DNA of 64,000 bases, from NCBI RefSeq assembly GCF_010499245.1, contig NZ_JAAGOW010000004.1:1-64000 (forward strand), in the 5' to 3' direction. Made by a program: the position numbers and the translations under genes. Below, piece by piece: positions 36,043-45,146 of the stretch (within the stretch, counting starts at the first letter, position 1; each line of letters starts with the position of its first letter). Under the pieces are notes generated by a model. That model searched no databases. It saw nothing but the letters and a program-made list of their open reading frames with translations, and was not told the DNA's origin. This DNA comes from Variovorax sp. WS11. GTDB taxonomy: Bacteria; Pseudomonadota; Gammaproteobacteria; Burkholderiales; Burkholderiaceae_C.

Positions 36043-36348
36043 ATGAAGAAGTCAGGACCGGATCGGAAGTACACGGACGAGTTTCGGCAAGCCGCGGTCA
36101 AGCAGGTGGTCGACGGAGGTCGAGCCATCAGGCAGGTTGCTCGTTCTCTCGAAATGTCGGCTGGCACGCTCGGCAACTGGGTAGCCAAGGCGAACAAGGG
36201 GGAGGCACTGAGCAAGCTGCCCTCGGGTAAGCCGCTGAGCGACCTCGAGGCCGAGGTCTCGCGGTTGCGCCAGGAGGTGGCGCGGCTGAAGATCGAGAAA
36301 GAAATATTGAAAAAAGCGGCGGCGTACTTCGCGAAGGAATCGATGTGA
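36043..36348 (+). CDS. IS3-family transposase OrfA
   Basis: The 101-residue protein has an HTH (IRQVARSLEMSAGTLGNWVA) and a leucine-zipper segment (LSDLEAEVSRLRQEVARLKI) that ends KKAAAYFAKESM. Its stop overlaps the start of orfB by four bases, with GAAATATTGAAAAAAG just upstream as a possible slippery site for the OrfAB fusion. Confidence 0.92.
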   Translation: MKKSGPDRKYTDEFRQAAVKQVVDGGRAIRQVARSLEMSAGTLGNWVAKANKGEALSKLPSGKPLSDLEAEVSRLRQEVARLKIEKEILKKAAAYFAKESM

Positions 36349-37232
36349 GGTACGCCTGGATACTCGCGAACCGCGAGGTGTATTCGATTCCGATGATGTG
36401 CGAGCTGCTCGGCGTGTCGCGCAGCGGTCTGAGTGCGGCAGCCAAGCGCGAGAGGTCCGAGCGCAGGTTGGAGGAGGCTGAGGTGGTCGAGCAGATCCGC
36501 CGCGCGCAGACAAAACACAAAGGGCGTTACGGACGTCGCCGGATGACGCCTGAGGTCAGCGAAGCGCTCGGGCGCAAGATCAACCACAAGCGCATCGGTC
36601 GGCTGATGCGAGACCATGATTTGCAAAGCCGCAAGCGTCGAGCATTCCGCGTGCGCACGACGGACTCCAAGCATGCCTACCCGATCGCACCGAATGTCCT
36701 GGAGCGCGACTTTGCTGCGACGGCGCCGGACCAGAAGTGGCTTGCGGACATGACCTATGTGCCGACGGCGGAGGGTTGGCTGTACCTGGCCCTCGTGCTA
36801 GACCTGTTCGCACGCAAGATCGTGGGCTGGGCCATGAGCGAGACGATGCCCCAGGAACTGACGATCGAGGCCCTGCAAGTGGCACTGGGTTGACGGGACC
36901 CGCCCACGGGCTTGGTCCATCATTCGGACAGGGGTTCGCAATATGCGGCCAAGGACTACCGCAAGGTGCTCAAGGCGAGAGGAATCACCGTCTCGATGAG
37001 CCGCAAAGGAGACTGCTGGGACAACTCCCCGATGGAGTCGGCAAACGGGACGCTCAAAGTGGAGTGCATTCACGGCGAGAGCTTCAAGACCCGTGACGAA
37101 GCGAGGCAGGCGATCCTCGACTACATTGGCTACTACAACACGCAACGCAGGCACTCCTCGCTTGGGTACGTGCCGCCAAGCCAATTCGAGCGGCGCTGGC
37201 GCGCCGAGATGGAAAAGCGAACGGGGGCATAG
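36345..37232 (+). pseudogene. IS3-family transposase OrfB with nonsense codon
   Basis: The frame starts MRYAWILANREVYSIPMMCE and has the first catalytic Asp in WLADMTYVPT. A TGA at 36891-36893 stops it after ALQVALG. The same frame continues RDPPTGLVHHSDRGSQYA with the second Asp, then SMSRKGDCWDNSPMESANG with the Glu, to the stop at 37232. A single C to T change (CGA to TGA) explains the stop. No frameshift is involved. The enzyme is inactive. Confidence 0.9.
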
Positions 37233-38602
37233 TACCCATGGCGAGCAACGCGTTGACCACCGCCGGCCGATTCGGTTCGTCGCAAGCGACCGAACCGGCC
37301 GGCCGTGGACAACGCTTCCCGCAGATCGTGGTGTCCGCATTTCGGGGTCCGGTTCAGTACCCGCACACGGCGCGTGTTGCGCACGATGGCTGCGCCGATC
37401 TTCAGCAGGCGCACGCGAATCGTGGCCGCGGCGGCGCGTTCCAGCTCGGTGTCCTTGAGAGCGAACTCGCGCAGCCGTTGCATCAGCGTGTAGGCCAGCG
37501 CCGCCAGCAGCAATCGCAGCTGGTTGGCCGCGAAGCGGTGGCAACTCGCTCTGGTGCCGAACAGGTCGAGCTGGGCCTCCTTGATGCGGTTCTCGGCCTC
37601 GCCGCGTGCGCAGTACAGCCGCTCATACAGCTGTATGGCGTCGCCCTGGAGATCGGTCACCACGAAGCGCGGGTTGTTGCCCTGGCTGCCGTGCTCCAGC
37701 CGCGTGATCACGCGTCGTTCGATGTCCCAGCTGTCGGCCGCGTAGACGAACTCGTCGATCAGCCGCTGCTTGGCGCCAGTGCGCGCGTACTCGTCGGCCA
37801 GCATCGCCTCGGCGTACTGCACGGTCGCCTCCAGCCGCGCGTTGCGCGCCAGCCCGATGATGTAGTTCACGCCCGAGCGCTCGCACCAGCGCAGCAATCT
37901 CTGGCGACAGAAGCCCGAGTCACCGCGCACGATGATCCGCGCGTTGGGCCACGCCTGGCGCAACCGCTGCACCAGCAGCTTGATCACCGCCGCGGCGTTC
38001 TTGGCGCCATCGATGCGGCTGCGCCGCAAGACGCATGCGAGCATGGCTTGGCCACAGAACACGTACAGCGGCAGATAGCAGTGGTGGTCGTAGTAGGCAT
38101 GGAACTCGCAGCGCTCCTGGTCGCCGTGCAAGGGCACATCCGAGGCGTCAATATCCAGCACCAGTTCCTCGGGCGGGCTCTTGTGGCTGGCGATGAACTG
38201 CTCGATGAGCACGCCATGCAGCGCCACTGCCTGCGCGCGCGTGGCGCGGGTCTCCAGGCGGCTGAGCGTGGGCGAACTCGCCAGCGCATCGACCCGCCCC
38301 ACAGCTGTCTGCATCAGCAGATCGTCTCTCAAGGTGTCGTGGTCGTTGAGGTCTTCGTAACCGCAGCACAAGCCGTAGATGCGCTGGGCGAGCAGGTCGC
38401 GCAGGGTGTGCGTGATGCGTGCCGGATCGCGTGGATCACTGAGCACGGCCGCCGCAGCGCGGCTGAGGCCAATGCGCTCGTCCACGCGCCGCAGCAGCAA
38501 GACCCCGCCGTCCGAGCCAATGTCGCCGCCCTCGAAGTTCGCCTCGATGACGCGCCGACCCACACGCCCCAAATCCATCGTCCCATCGGTACACTTTGGC
38601 AT
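37133..38602 (-). pseudogene. IS1380-family transposase, C-terminus replaced
   Basis: The protein starts MPKCTDGTMDLGRVGRRVIE (GAGGG upstream) and shows IS1380 features: SDGGVLLLRRVDERIGL, LVLDIDASDVPLHGDQE, IIVRGDSGFCR, and ENRIKEAQLDLFGTRASCHRF. It follows the family to RVRVL near 37353 and then diverges, running over a GC-rich hairpin (37262-37306) into antisense IS3 sequence. The right outer part of the element (near 38695) reads CCTAGCCCGGATATTTCACC on the minus strand, as expected of the family end; the other end is missing. The catalytic core is intact. Confidence 0.8.
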
Positions 38603-38695
38603 CGGCAGCCCTCGGTTGAAATTGGCGTCAGATACCAATGTCAACGCGCTCCGGCACGAGGCTGCCGACCCTCTACTGGTGAAATATCCGGGCTA
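37353..38695 (-). mobile_element. IS1380-family element, truncated on the left
   Basis: One terminus is visible near 38676-38695; the other is lost at the junction with the IS3 element. The join of two 3'-truncated elements suggests a deletion between them. Confidence 0.6.
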
Positions 38696-38832
38696 GGAGT
38701 CCGCGCGGCAGAAGTTTTTCTGCGCGGAGGTGAGCCCCGCGTTGAGTTCGTGCACGGCGAGGAAGGGTTGGCGCTGCGCCTTGGCTGTTCCTGAAGCTCC
38801 CGGACAGGGTCTATTTGGCCTGCCAGAGGCGA

Positions 38833-38850
38833 GGGGCACGCGTGTGCCCC
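38833..38850. terminator. Palindrome beyond IS1182 transposase stop
   Basis: GGGGCAC and GTGCCCC around GCGT form a perfect 18-base palindrome, 11 bases downstream of the transposase stop. It may act as a terminator that protects or insulates the element. Confidence 0.45.
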
Positions 38851-38860
38851 CACTGTGGGC

Positions 38861-40186
38861 TTATCTGACCATCAAGGTGCTCATGCGCCGCAGGTTCAGC
38901 GCCAGGCACACGAGCTTGAACTCGGCCTTGACCTTGTTCAATCCCCGCAGGCTGAACTGCCGGAAGCCCAGCACGCTCTTGATCCACCCGTTGGGCGCCT
39001 CCACGATCCACTTCCTCTTGCGGTAGGCCGCTTGGCCTGGTGGCGTCTTCAGCCTGGCATCCATCGCTGCAGTGCGCGGGTATTGTTCGGCGTCGATGTC
39101 CAGCGCCTGCTTGCCCTCTCGGCCCAATGCCACGATCAGCTCGCTCGGGCTGTCCTTGAGCTGCTCGAACACGGCCTCCGAGCGGAATCCCGCATCCGCC
39201 AGCACCTGTCGGGCGTCCTCGCCCAGGTTGGCCTTCACCGCCGCCAACAGCACCGGCAGGCGGTCACTGTCGGCGGCGTTGTTGCTCAGCTCCGCGGCCA
39301 CCACGAGTTGCGCGGCCTCGTCCACCGCGGTGTGGGCGTTGTAGCCGTAGTCGTAGCCGCCACCTGAGCGTTTCATGATCCGACTGTCCGTGTCGGTGAA
39401 GCTCTCCTGGGCGCTGTCCTTGGGAACACCGAAGTCGCGCTTGTAGCGCCCGCCCTTGGGCTTGCCGTCCTTGTCACGGGGTTTGCGCTCGTCGTCGGCG
39501 CTGCGCCCGCGGGCCGCATCGGCCTCGCGCTGGCGTTGCTCCAGGCGCAGCTTGGCCTCGGTGATCGCCTTGAGCCGGTCCTCACGGCGCTTGATCTCCC
39601 CGGGGATGTCCAGGTCGGGTTCGTTCTTCTCCAGGTCGTCGGCGGCACACGCTCGGTTGAGCAAGCCATCGATCTGCGCCTTGAGTTCGCCCTCGGCCTT
39701 GACCATCCTGTCATAGCTCATGGCCTTGTGGCGGCTCGCGTTGGCCTTGAGCTTGGTGCCGTCCACCGCCACGGTGCCCAGCTTGACCAGGCCGCACTCG
39801 CGCGCCAGGCGCACCACCTGCACGAACAACGCCGCCAGTTCCTCCAGGTGCAGTGCCCGGAAGTCCGAGAGCGTGCGGTGCGCCGGGTAGTTCTCTGCAC
39901 CCAACACCCGCAGCGCAACGTCTTCGTGCAGCTTGGCCGCGAGCTTGCGCGAACTGAAGGTGCCGGTGGCGTAGCCGTAGATCAGCACCTTGACCATCAT
40001 GGCCGGGTGGAACGGCTGATTGCGCGGCCCACCCTTGGCGTATCGCGCATGGAAGGCGCTCAGATCCAGGCTGTCGACGCTGTCGCTGATGAAGTACGCC
40101 AGGTGCCCTTCGGGCAGCCAGTCTTGAAGTGCGTCAGGAAGCAGTCTTTGCTGCTGAGGCTCGTAGGGCAGGTAGCTGATGGGCAT
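38861..40186 (-). CDS. IS1182-family transposase
   Basis: The 441-residue product starts MPISYLPYEPQQQRLLPDAL and has the group pattern HPAMMVKVLIYGYATGTFSS, a catalytic Asp in GTVAVDGTKLKANAS, the charged central insert, GYDYGYNAHTAVDE and the C-terminal FRQFSLRGLNKVKAEFKLVC. The frame is intact. I could not determine its terminal repeats with certainty, so the element boundaries are left open. Confidence 0.9.
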   Translation of the reverse strand: MPISYLPYEPQQQRLLPDALQDWLPEGHLAYFISDSVDSLDLSAFHARYAKGGPRNQPFHPAMMVKVLIYGYATGTFSSRKLAAKLHEDVALRVLGAENYPAHRTLSDFRALHLEELAALFVQVVRLARECGLVKLGTVAVDGTKLKANASRHKAMSYDRMVKAEGELKAQIDGLLNRACAADDLEKNEPDLDIPGEIKRREDRLKAITEAKLRLEQRQREADAARGRSADDERKPRDKDGKPKGGRYKRDFGVPKDSAQESFTDTDSRIMKRSGGGYDYGYNAHTAVDEAAQLVVAAELSNNAADSDRLPVLLAAVKANLGEDARQVLADAGFRSEAVFEQLKDSPSELIVALGREGKQALDIDAEQYPRTAAMDARLKTPPGQAAYRKRKWIVEAPNGWIKSVLGFRQFSLRGLNKVKAEFKLVCLALNLRRMSTLMVR

Positions 40187-40705
40187 GCGCCCAAATCTAT
40201 CAAGCCTCTGCGCGCTCGTCACGCTTCTGCCGCGCAGGCTCCTAGACGACCGCTGATGGCAGCCAGAATGAAACTCTGGGGCCGGACCGCCGGGGGTGAT
40301 GTGGGGGCGCTGGCTCTGAACGGCGGCACCTGCATCCAGTCAGGAATCTCCAGCCAACTCTTGGGGTCCAGGTTACCGGTGCGCTCCTAGCTTAGCTACC
40401 CCAGGGGAACCCTTTTGTCAGAGAATCGGCCCTACTAGAACTTCAAGCCTGATGCCGCTGTCGTGCGACTGCATCGAGCAGCCGTCTTGGTCGGCGGCCA
40501 AACTACGATCTCATGCGTCGGACTGCCAAGTGGGACTGCAACGCTTCGTTCGTCCCGAAGCCTTCCGAGTTTCTTGCGATCACGTTTCAGCCGCGAACTT
40601 GTCCATGTCGCTGTTCGTGAGTGTTTTGCCTCTGATGCTGGTTTGAGCTAATGAAGACGAGATGGGCATCAAGATCGAACGAGGCTATGTAGTTGTCGGC
40701 TTGGT
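40187..40705. other. Gene-free stretch right of IS1182
   Basis: No gene is recognised. The first part is likely the IS1182 end region. The rest leads to the truncated ArnT-like fragment without any coding signal. Confidence 0.35.
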
Positions 40706-40945
40706 CTATGTGGTCTTGATTGCAGTCGATTGGCTCTCGTCCTTGATGACCAAGAAGGGCGTCCCGTCCAGCCGCGGCACGAGCCAGTCTCCGGAGCGCA
40801 GCATCTCGAAGGCCACGGCGACGTAACGCCCTTCGTCCGGCGACATCAGGGGACGCACCCAGGCCGTGGCGGCCAGCCAGGCGAAGAGGCAGGCCAGGGC
40901 CAGGCCGGCCTGTGCCGGGCCGATCGTTTCGCGCGGCGCCTTCAT
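40706..40945 (-). pseudogene. ArnT-like glycosyltransferase (GT39), N-terminal fragment
   Basis: The frame starts MKAPRETIGPAQAGLALACL, has one membrane helix and the diagnostic MSPDEGRYVAVAFEMLRSGD WLVPRLDG pattern of ArnT/PMT enzymes. It breaks after LDGTPFL near 40750 and stops at 40706. The start overlaps the stop of the upstream GT2 by four bases (ATGA), so the complete gene was co-translated with it. The similar region of the intact arnT (PDEGRYASLALEMARSGDW) is clearly related but not identical. Confidence 0.85.
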
Positions 40946-41991
40946 GGCTGTGGCACGTCCAGGCCGTGGCCCAGCACCTTCTTCACCACGTAGAGCGGGC
41001 GGCCCTTCACCTCCTCGAAGATGCGCGCGACGTATTCCCCGACGATGCCGGTGGAGATCATCTGGATGCCGATGAAGAACATCAGGCTCACCACGATCGT
41101 GGACCAGCCCGACACCGGGTTGCCCACCAGCATGTGCTCGGCGACCAGGTAGATCCCGTAGACCAGGGCCGGCAGCGCCAGCAGTAGTCCCACGATGCTG
41201 ACCATGCGCAGCGGCCAGGTGGTGAAGGAGGTCAGCCCGTCGATCGCGAGATTGACCAGGCGCGCGGTGCTGAAGCTGCTCTTTCCCTTGGCCCTCGGGC
41301 TCGGCGTGTAGGGCAGCGCTACCGCTCTGAAGCCGACCCACGCATACAGCCCCTTCATGAAGCGCGTGCGTTCCGGCAGGCTCAGCAGGGCGTCGACCAC
41401 CCGGCGGTCCATCAGCCGAAAGTCGCCCGCATCCTCTGGCAGCTCGAAGCGCTGCGAAGCGTTCACCAGCTTGTAGAACAGGCGCGCACGCATGCGCTTG
41501 AAGGCATGCTCGTCCGTGCGCTCCTGGCGCACGGTGTAGACCACCTCGGCCCCCTCTTGCCAGCGCTTCAGCATTTCCGCGATCAGCGAAGGCGAATGCT
41601 GCAGGTCGCCGTCGAGTAGCGCGACGGCATCGCCGCAGGCTGCCTGCAGGCCGGCAGTGAGCGCGGCCTCCTTGCCGAAGTTGCGCGACAGGCTGATGCA
41701 GCGAAAGCCCGAGAGCTGGCACCAGGCCTCGGCCACGGCGACCGTGTTGTCGGTGCTGCCGTCGTCGACCACGATGATCTCCCAATGGAGGTGCGTGGAC
41801 CACAGGGTCTCTTCCAGACTCGACAGCAGCGCGTTGAGGTTGGCGCCTTCGTTGAAGCAGGGGATGACGCAGGAGATGCTGCTGCCGGCCGGCGGGTGGA
41901 CGCGCTGCGCGGGCACCGGCCCGGCGGCGCTGCTCGGCCCGCTGCTTGCGAGCTCCACCGCAGCACGCGGTGCCGTCGGCGGGCTGTTCAT
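40942..41991 (-). CDS. Family 2 glycosyltransferase (polyprenyl-phosphate sugar transferase, GtrB/DPM1-like)
   Basis: The 349-residue protein has a GT-A domain (ISCVIPCFNEGANLNALLSS, VVDDGSTDNT, LDGDLQHSP) and two C-terminal membrane helices (MVSIVGLLLALPALVYGIYL, LMFFIGIQMISTGIVGEYVA). It would move a sugar from a nucleotide donor to undecaprenyl phosphate on the cytoplasmic side. It follows the PAP2 gene (14 bases apart) and is coupled to a truncated ArnT-like gene, a set that fits lipid-linked sugar transfer to an envelope polymer. A decayed copy of its 5' part lies inverted at 50.4 kb. The start at 41991 follows GAGG; a GTG at 42003 is an alternative. Confidence 0.88.
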   Translation of the reverse strand: MNSPPTAPRAAVELASSGPSSAAGPVPAQRVHPPAGSSISCVIPCFNEGANLNALLSSLEETLWSTHLHWEIIVVDDGSTDNTVAVAEAWCQLSGFRCISLSRNFGKEAALTAGLQAACGDAVALLDGDLQHSPSLIAEMLKRWQEGAEVVYTVRQERTDEHAFKRMRARLFYKLVNASQRFELPEDAGDFRLMDRRVVDALLSLPERTRFMKGLYAWVGFRAVALPYTPSPRAKGKSSFSTARLVNLAIDGLTSFTTWPLRMVSIVGLLLALPALVYGIYLVAEHMLVGNPVSGWSTIVVSLMFFIGIQMISTGIVGEYVARIFEEVKGRPLYVVKKVLGHGLDVPQP

Positions 41992-42004
41992 GCTGGCGCT
42001 CACC

Positions 42005-42598
42005 TCAAGGGCCCCGGCGGGCCGGGCGGCCGGCCATTGCGCGACGGCCCGGACCGTCGCGCGCAATCAACGGCGCCACACGGCGCCGCACCAGGTGCCG
42101 CAGGCCCACGAACAGGCCCGCCAGCGCCAGGGCCAGCAGTAGGCCGGCCAGGATGTCGCCCGGGAAGTGGACGCCGACGTGGATGCGTCCCCAGCCGGTG
42201 AGGACGGCGATCGCGAAGATCGCCGCGCCCGCGCCGCGCAGCACCGGTCGCGCCAGGCACAGCAGCGCGACCGTGAACATGACCGTCGCATGCGCGCTCG
42301 GCAGCGAGCCGCGCGCGCCGTGGGCGATGTAGGGCGGGCTCAGGCCCAGCATGAAGGGGCGCGGCAGGTTCAGCGCGGCCGCAATGGAATGGGCGAGCAG
42401 CGCCGCGAGCGCCGCGAAACCCAGGACGGCCATCAGGTAGCCGCGCTGCGAGGGCTGCCGCCAGGCGATCCAGCCCAGCAGGGCCGCGCACAACCAGGGG
42501 CCGCCGACCGCGATAGCACCGGCCACGGCCACCAGCCAGGGGCGGGGTTCGAGGCCCGCGGCCATCCAGTGAAAGAGAAGCAGGTCGAATGCCTTCAT
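42005..42598 (-). CDS. PAP2-family phosphatase (undecaprenyl-diphosphate phosphatase-like)
   Basis: The 197-residue protein begins MKAFDLLLFHWMAAGLEPRP and has several membrane helices and the three PAP2 motifs: LPRP, LPSAHATV (Ala in place of the usual Gly in PSGH) and GRIHVGVHFPGDI. It may recycle undecaprenyl diphosphate or remove a phosphate from a lipid carrier, as BcrC or LpxE/F-type enzymes do. The gene is divergent from arnT and precedes GT2, so it may also supply carrier for Ara4N; that is inference. Confidence 0.85.
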   Translation of the reverse strand: MKAFDLLLFHWMAAGLEPRPWLVAVAGAIAVGGPWLCAALLGWIAWRQPSQRGYLMAVLGFAALAALLAHSIAAALNLPRPFMLGLSPPYIAHGARGSLPSAHATVMFTVALLCLARPVLRGAGAAIFAIAVLTGWGRIHVGVHFPGDILAGLLLALALAGLFVGLRHLVRRRVAPLIARDGPGRRAMAGRPARRGP

Positions 42599-42986
42599 GC
42601 GGGAAGGCGGCAAAGTCGCGGGATCGGTCGCATGGCCGCCACTCTATAGCGGGCTTGTGAAGCCAAGCTGAACGTGCTTTCACCTTTGGCAACGCCCTGC
42701 CGCTGCCCTCCTCAGGTGGACCGCGTCGCGATCTCGGCCGCGCTCAAAGCGCCAAAGCGCCGCTGTGGGCCGGCCTTCTGTGTCGCGCGGATGAATTCGG
42801 AAAAGGCCCTTGGATCAGGTGGTCATCATCACGCCCTCGCGACGCCACAAGGCGGCTAAGCGCTCCCACTCCGCGGCGCCTACGTGCACCCGGCAACGCC
42901 GCCGCACCAGGGTCCATTCACGTTTGGTTCAGCCGCGTGCGGCAACGTCGGCGGTTGTTCTCTCAAACCCTTGGTTACCCAGACCG
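42599..42986. other. Divergent promoter region between PAP2 and arnT
   Basis: No gene is seen in 388 bases. The stretch should contain both promoters. I looked for PmrA (CTTAAG repeats) and PhoP ((T/G)GTTTA repeats) boxes and saw none. An 18-base element at 42658-42675 (GTGAAGCCAAGCTGAACG) is repeated inverted at 50397-50414. Confidence 0.5.
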
Positions 42987-44705
42987 ATGAAGACAGTCGC
43001 CAGCCGGCGTCAGGCCCACGCCGCCATTGCGCTGCCGCCCGCTCCCCACACGATGCCGCATGCCGCGGCACGCTCTCCTGACCTCGCCTCCTGGGCTGCG
43101 GCGGCGCTGCTGCTCCTGCTCGCCCTGATCTGGTTCGGCACCCTGGGCACACGCTCGCTCATTCACCCCGACGAGGGGCGCTACGCCAGCCTTGCGCTGG
43201 AGATGGCGCGCAGCGGCGACTGGGTCACTCCGCGCCTGAACGGCTTACTCTACTTCGAGAAGCCCGCGCTGCAGTACTGGATCGGCGCACTGTCCTTCCT
43301 GGCCTTCGGCGTGTCCGAGTTCTCGGCGCGCCTGTGGCCGGGCCTGGCCGGCTTCCTGACGGTGCTGGTGGTCGGGTTCACGGCCGCGCGTCTCTGGGGC
43401 CGCGAGACTGGAGTCCGGGCGCTGGCGATCGCGGTCTCCATGACCTGGATCCAGGTCAACAGCCACTTCCTCACCCTCGATGCAGGGCTGACGCTGTTCC
43501 TCACGGTGGCACTGTGCGCCGTTCTGCTGGCGAACAACGGCCGGTCGGACGCGCGCCAGCGCCGCCGATGGATCTGGCTCGCCTGGGCGGCGATGGCCGC
43601 CGCCGTGCTGAGCAAGGGGCTGGTGGGCATCGTTATCCCCGGCGCGGTACTGGTGCTGGTCAGCCTGTGGCGTCGCGACACGTCGCTGTGGCGGGGCCTG
43701 CACTGGGCTTCGGGCCTGCTCATCTTCCTGGCCATCACCGCGCCCTGGTTCGTGCTGGTGTCACTGCGCAACCCCGGCTTCGCGAGCTTCTTCTTCATCC
43801 ACGAGCATTTCGCGCGCTACCTCACCGAGGTGCATCAGCGCGAAGGGGCCTGGTGGTACTACCTGCCCTTCGTGCTGGTCGGCATGCTGCCCTGGACCGG
43901 CGCCCTCCCCTGGCTGCTGCGCAAGGACCGCACGGAGGCTGTGATCGCCCCTCGCCATCTGCTGGCGACCTGGTGCGTCTTCGTGCTCCTCTTCTTCAGC
44001 GCGTCGGGCTCCAAGCTGCCGTCGTACATCCTGCCCATGTTCCCGGCGCTGGCCCTGCTGGTCGCGATGCAGCTGCGCGATGCGCAGCCGGGCCCCCTGC
44101 GCCGGCACCTGCTGCTGCCGGCATTGGTCTGGGGGCTCGCGGGGCTCGCTTCCACACAAAGCGGCCGCTTCGTCTCGATCGTGTCGCCGGCGGAAGTGCT
44201 GGCGCCGCTGGCCTCGGCCCTGCGCATCGGTGCCGCGCTCATGCTGGTCGGCCTCGCGATCGGCTGGTGGTGCCTGGGGCGGCGCCGCGTCACTGCCGCG
44301 GTGCTGAGCCTGGCGCTCAGCCAAGTGACGGCGACCGCCGTGGTGCTGCAGGCCCACAACGGCTACGGCCAGCTCAAGAGCGCGGCGGCGATCGCGGCCG
44401 TTCTGCAGCCGCTGATCACGCCGCAAACCCCCGTCTTCTGCGTGCGCGCCTATGACCAAACCCTGCCCTTCTATCTCCAGCGCGACGTGGTGCTGGTCGA
44501 CTACGAGGACGAATTCGCCCTCGGCCAGCAGCACGAGCCCGCGCGGTCCATCCCGACGCTCGATGCGTTCGTGGCGCGCTGGAATTCCCTCCCGCACGCG
44601 GCGGCCTACATGAGCGTTTTCGCCTGGGTCGAGCTGCACCAGCGCGGCCTGCCGATGCGCATCGCGTTCCAGGACCCGCGGCGCGTCATCGTCGTCAAGC
44701 CATGA
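42987..44705 (+). CDS. arnT: Undecaprenyl phosphate-alpha-L-Ara4N transferase (ArnT, GT39)
   Basis: The 572-residue inner-membrane protein moves Ara4N from undecaprenyl phosphate to lipid A, lowering its negative charge. It starts MKTVASRRQAHAAIALPPAP, has the lumenal motif HPDEGRYASLALEMARSGDW, about eleven hydrophobic segments, KGLVGIVIP, and the FSASGSKLPSYILPMFP stretch typical of ArnT. A second in-frame Met at 43050 could be the start. Its stop overlaps the next gene by four bases. The length and the operon of arn genes support ArnT over other GT39 enzymes. Confidence 0.92.
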   Translation: MKTVASRRQAHAAIALPPAPHTMPHAAARSPDLASWAAAALLLLLALIWFGTLGTRSLIHPDEGRYASLALEMARSGDWVTPRLNGLLYFEKPALQYWIGALSFLAFGVSEFSARLWPGLAGFLTVLVVGFTAARLWGRETGVRALAIAVSMTWIQVNSHFLTLDAGLTLFLTVALCAVLLANNGRSDARQRRRWIWLAWAAMAAAVLSKGLVGIVIPGAVLVLVSLWRRDTSLWRGLHWASGLLIFLAITAPWFVLVSLRNPGFASFFFIHEHFARYLTEVHQREGAWWYYLPFVLVGMLPWTGALPWLLRKDRTEAVIAPRHLLATWCVFVLLFFSASGSKLPSYILPMFPALALLVAMQLRDAQPGPLRRHLLLPALVWGLAGLASTQSGRFVSIVSPAEVLAPLASALRIGAALMLVGLAIGWWCLGRRRVTAAVLSLALSQVTATAVVLQAHNGYGQLKSAAAIAAVLQPLITPQTPVFCVRAYDQTLPFYLQRDVVLVDYEDEFALGQQHEPARSIPTLDAFVARWNSLPHAAAYMSVFAWVELHQRGLPMRIAFQDPRRVIVVKP

Positions 44706-45091
44706 AAGCACTCGACTTCTTCTGGGTCCTCGGCGGCGTGCTGCTCAACGCCGCGGCGCAGCTGCTGCTGAAGGCCGGCGCCAACAGCAGCGGCGAGATC
44801 GTGCTGTCGGCCGGCGCGCCCGCCCTCTGGCGCACCGCGCTCGGCCTGGCTCAGCACCCCGGCATCCTGGGCGGGCTGGCCTGCTATGCCGTGAGCGTGG
44901 TGGTGTGGATCGTCGCGCTGTCGCGCGTCGACGTGAGCATCGCCTATCCCATGCTCTCGATCGGCTACGTCGTCAATGCAGCGCTGGCGTGGTGGCTCTT
45001 CGGCGAGGCCGTCAACACGCAGCGCTGGCTGGGCATCAGCGTCATCGTCATCGGCGTGCTGCTGGTGGCGAACAGCGGGAGCCGTTCATGA
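44702..45091 (+). CDS. Small EamA/SMR-type membrane protein, ArnE/ArnF-like flippase subunit
   Basis: The 129-residue protein has four membrane helices, with EamA/SMR signature phrases ALSRVDVSIAYPMLSIGYVV and WWLFGEAVNTQRWLGISVIV. In Enterobacteria ArnE and ArnF form a heterodimer that flips Ara4N-phosphoundecaprenol to the periplasmic face. Only one such subunit gene is present here, so it may act as a homodimer or with a partner elsewhere. It overlaps arnT by four bases (ATGA) and precedes arnB. Confidence 0.85.
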   Translation: MKALDFFWVLGGVLLNAAAQLLLKAGANSSGEIVLSAGAPALWRTALGLAQHPGILGGLACYAVSVVVWIVALSRVDVSIAYPMLSIGYVVNAALAWWLFGEAVNTQRWLGISVIVIGVLLVANSGSRS

Positions 45092-45146
45092 GCGCCGTCC
45101 GGCCGGCCGAAGGCGCTCGCACGCAGCCGAAGGCGAAGGTACTCCA

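Larger units (their letters stand above)
35981..37232 (+). mobile_element. IS3-family element, right end lost
   Basis: The left end starts TGATCTGGCCCCCGAAAAAC, as in many IS3 elements, followed by orfA and orfB. The matching right inverted repeat is absent: sequence after orfB (37232) belongs to the IS1380 junction. The element is therefore incomplete and not mobile by itself. Confidence 0.75.

Noticed and set aside
36880..36920. Double frameshift in IS3 orfB
   Set aside because: The reading frame is unchanged on both sides of the TGA; one nonsense codon explains the break.
42599..42986. PmrA or PhoP box before arnT
   Set aside because: No CTTAAG or (T/G)GTTTA repeat pair is visible.
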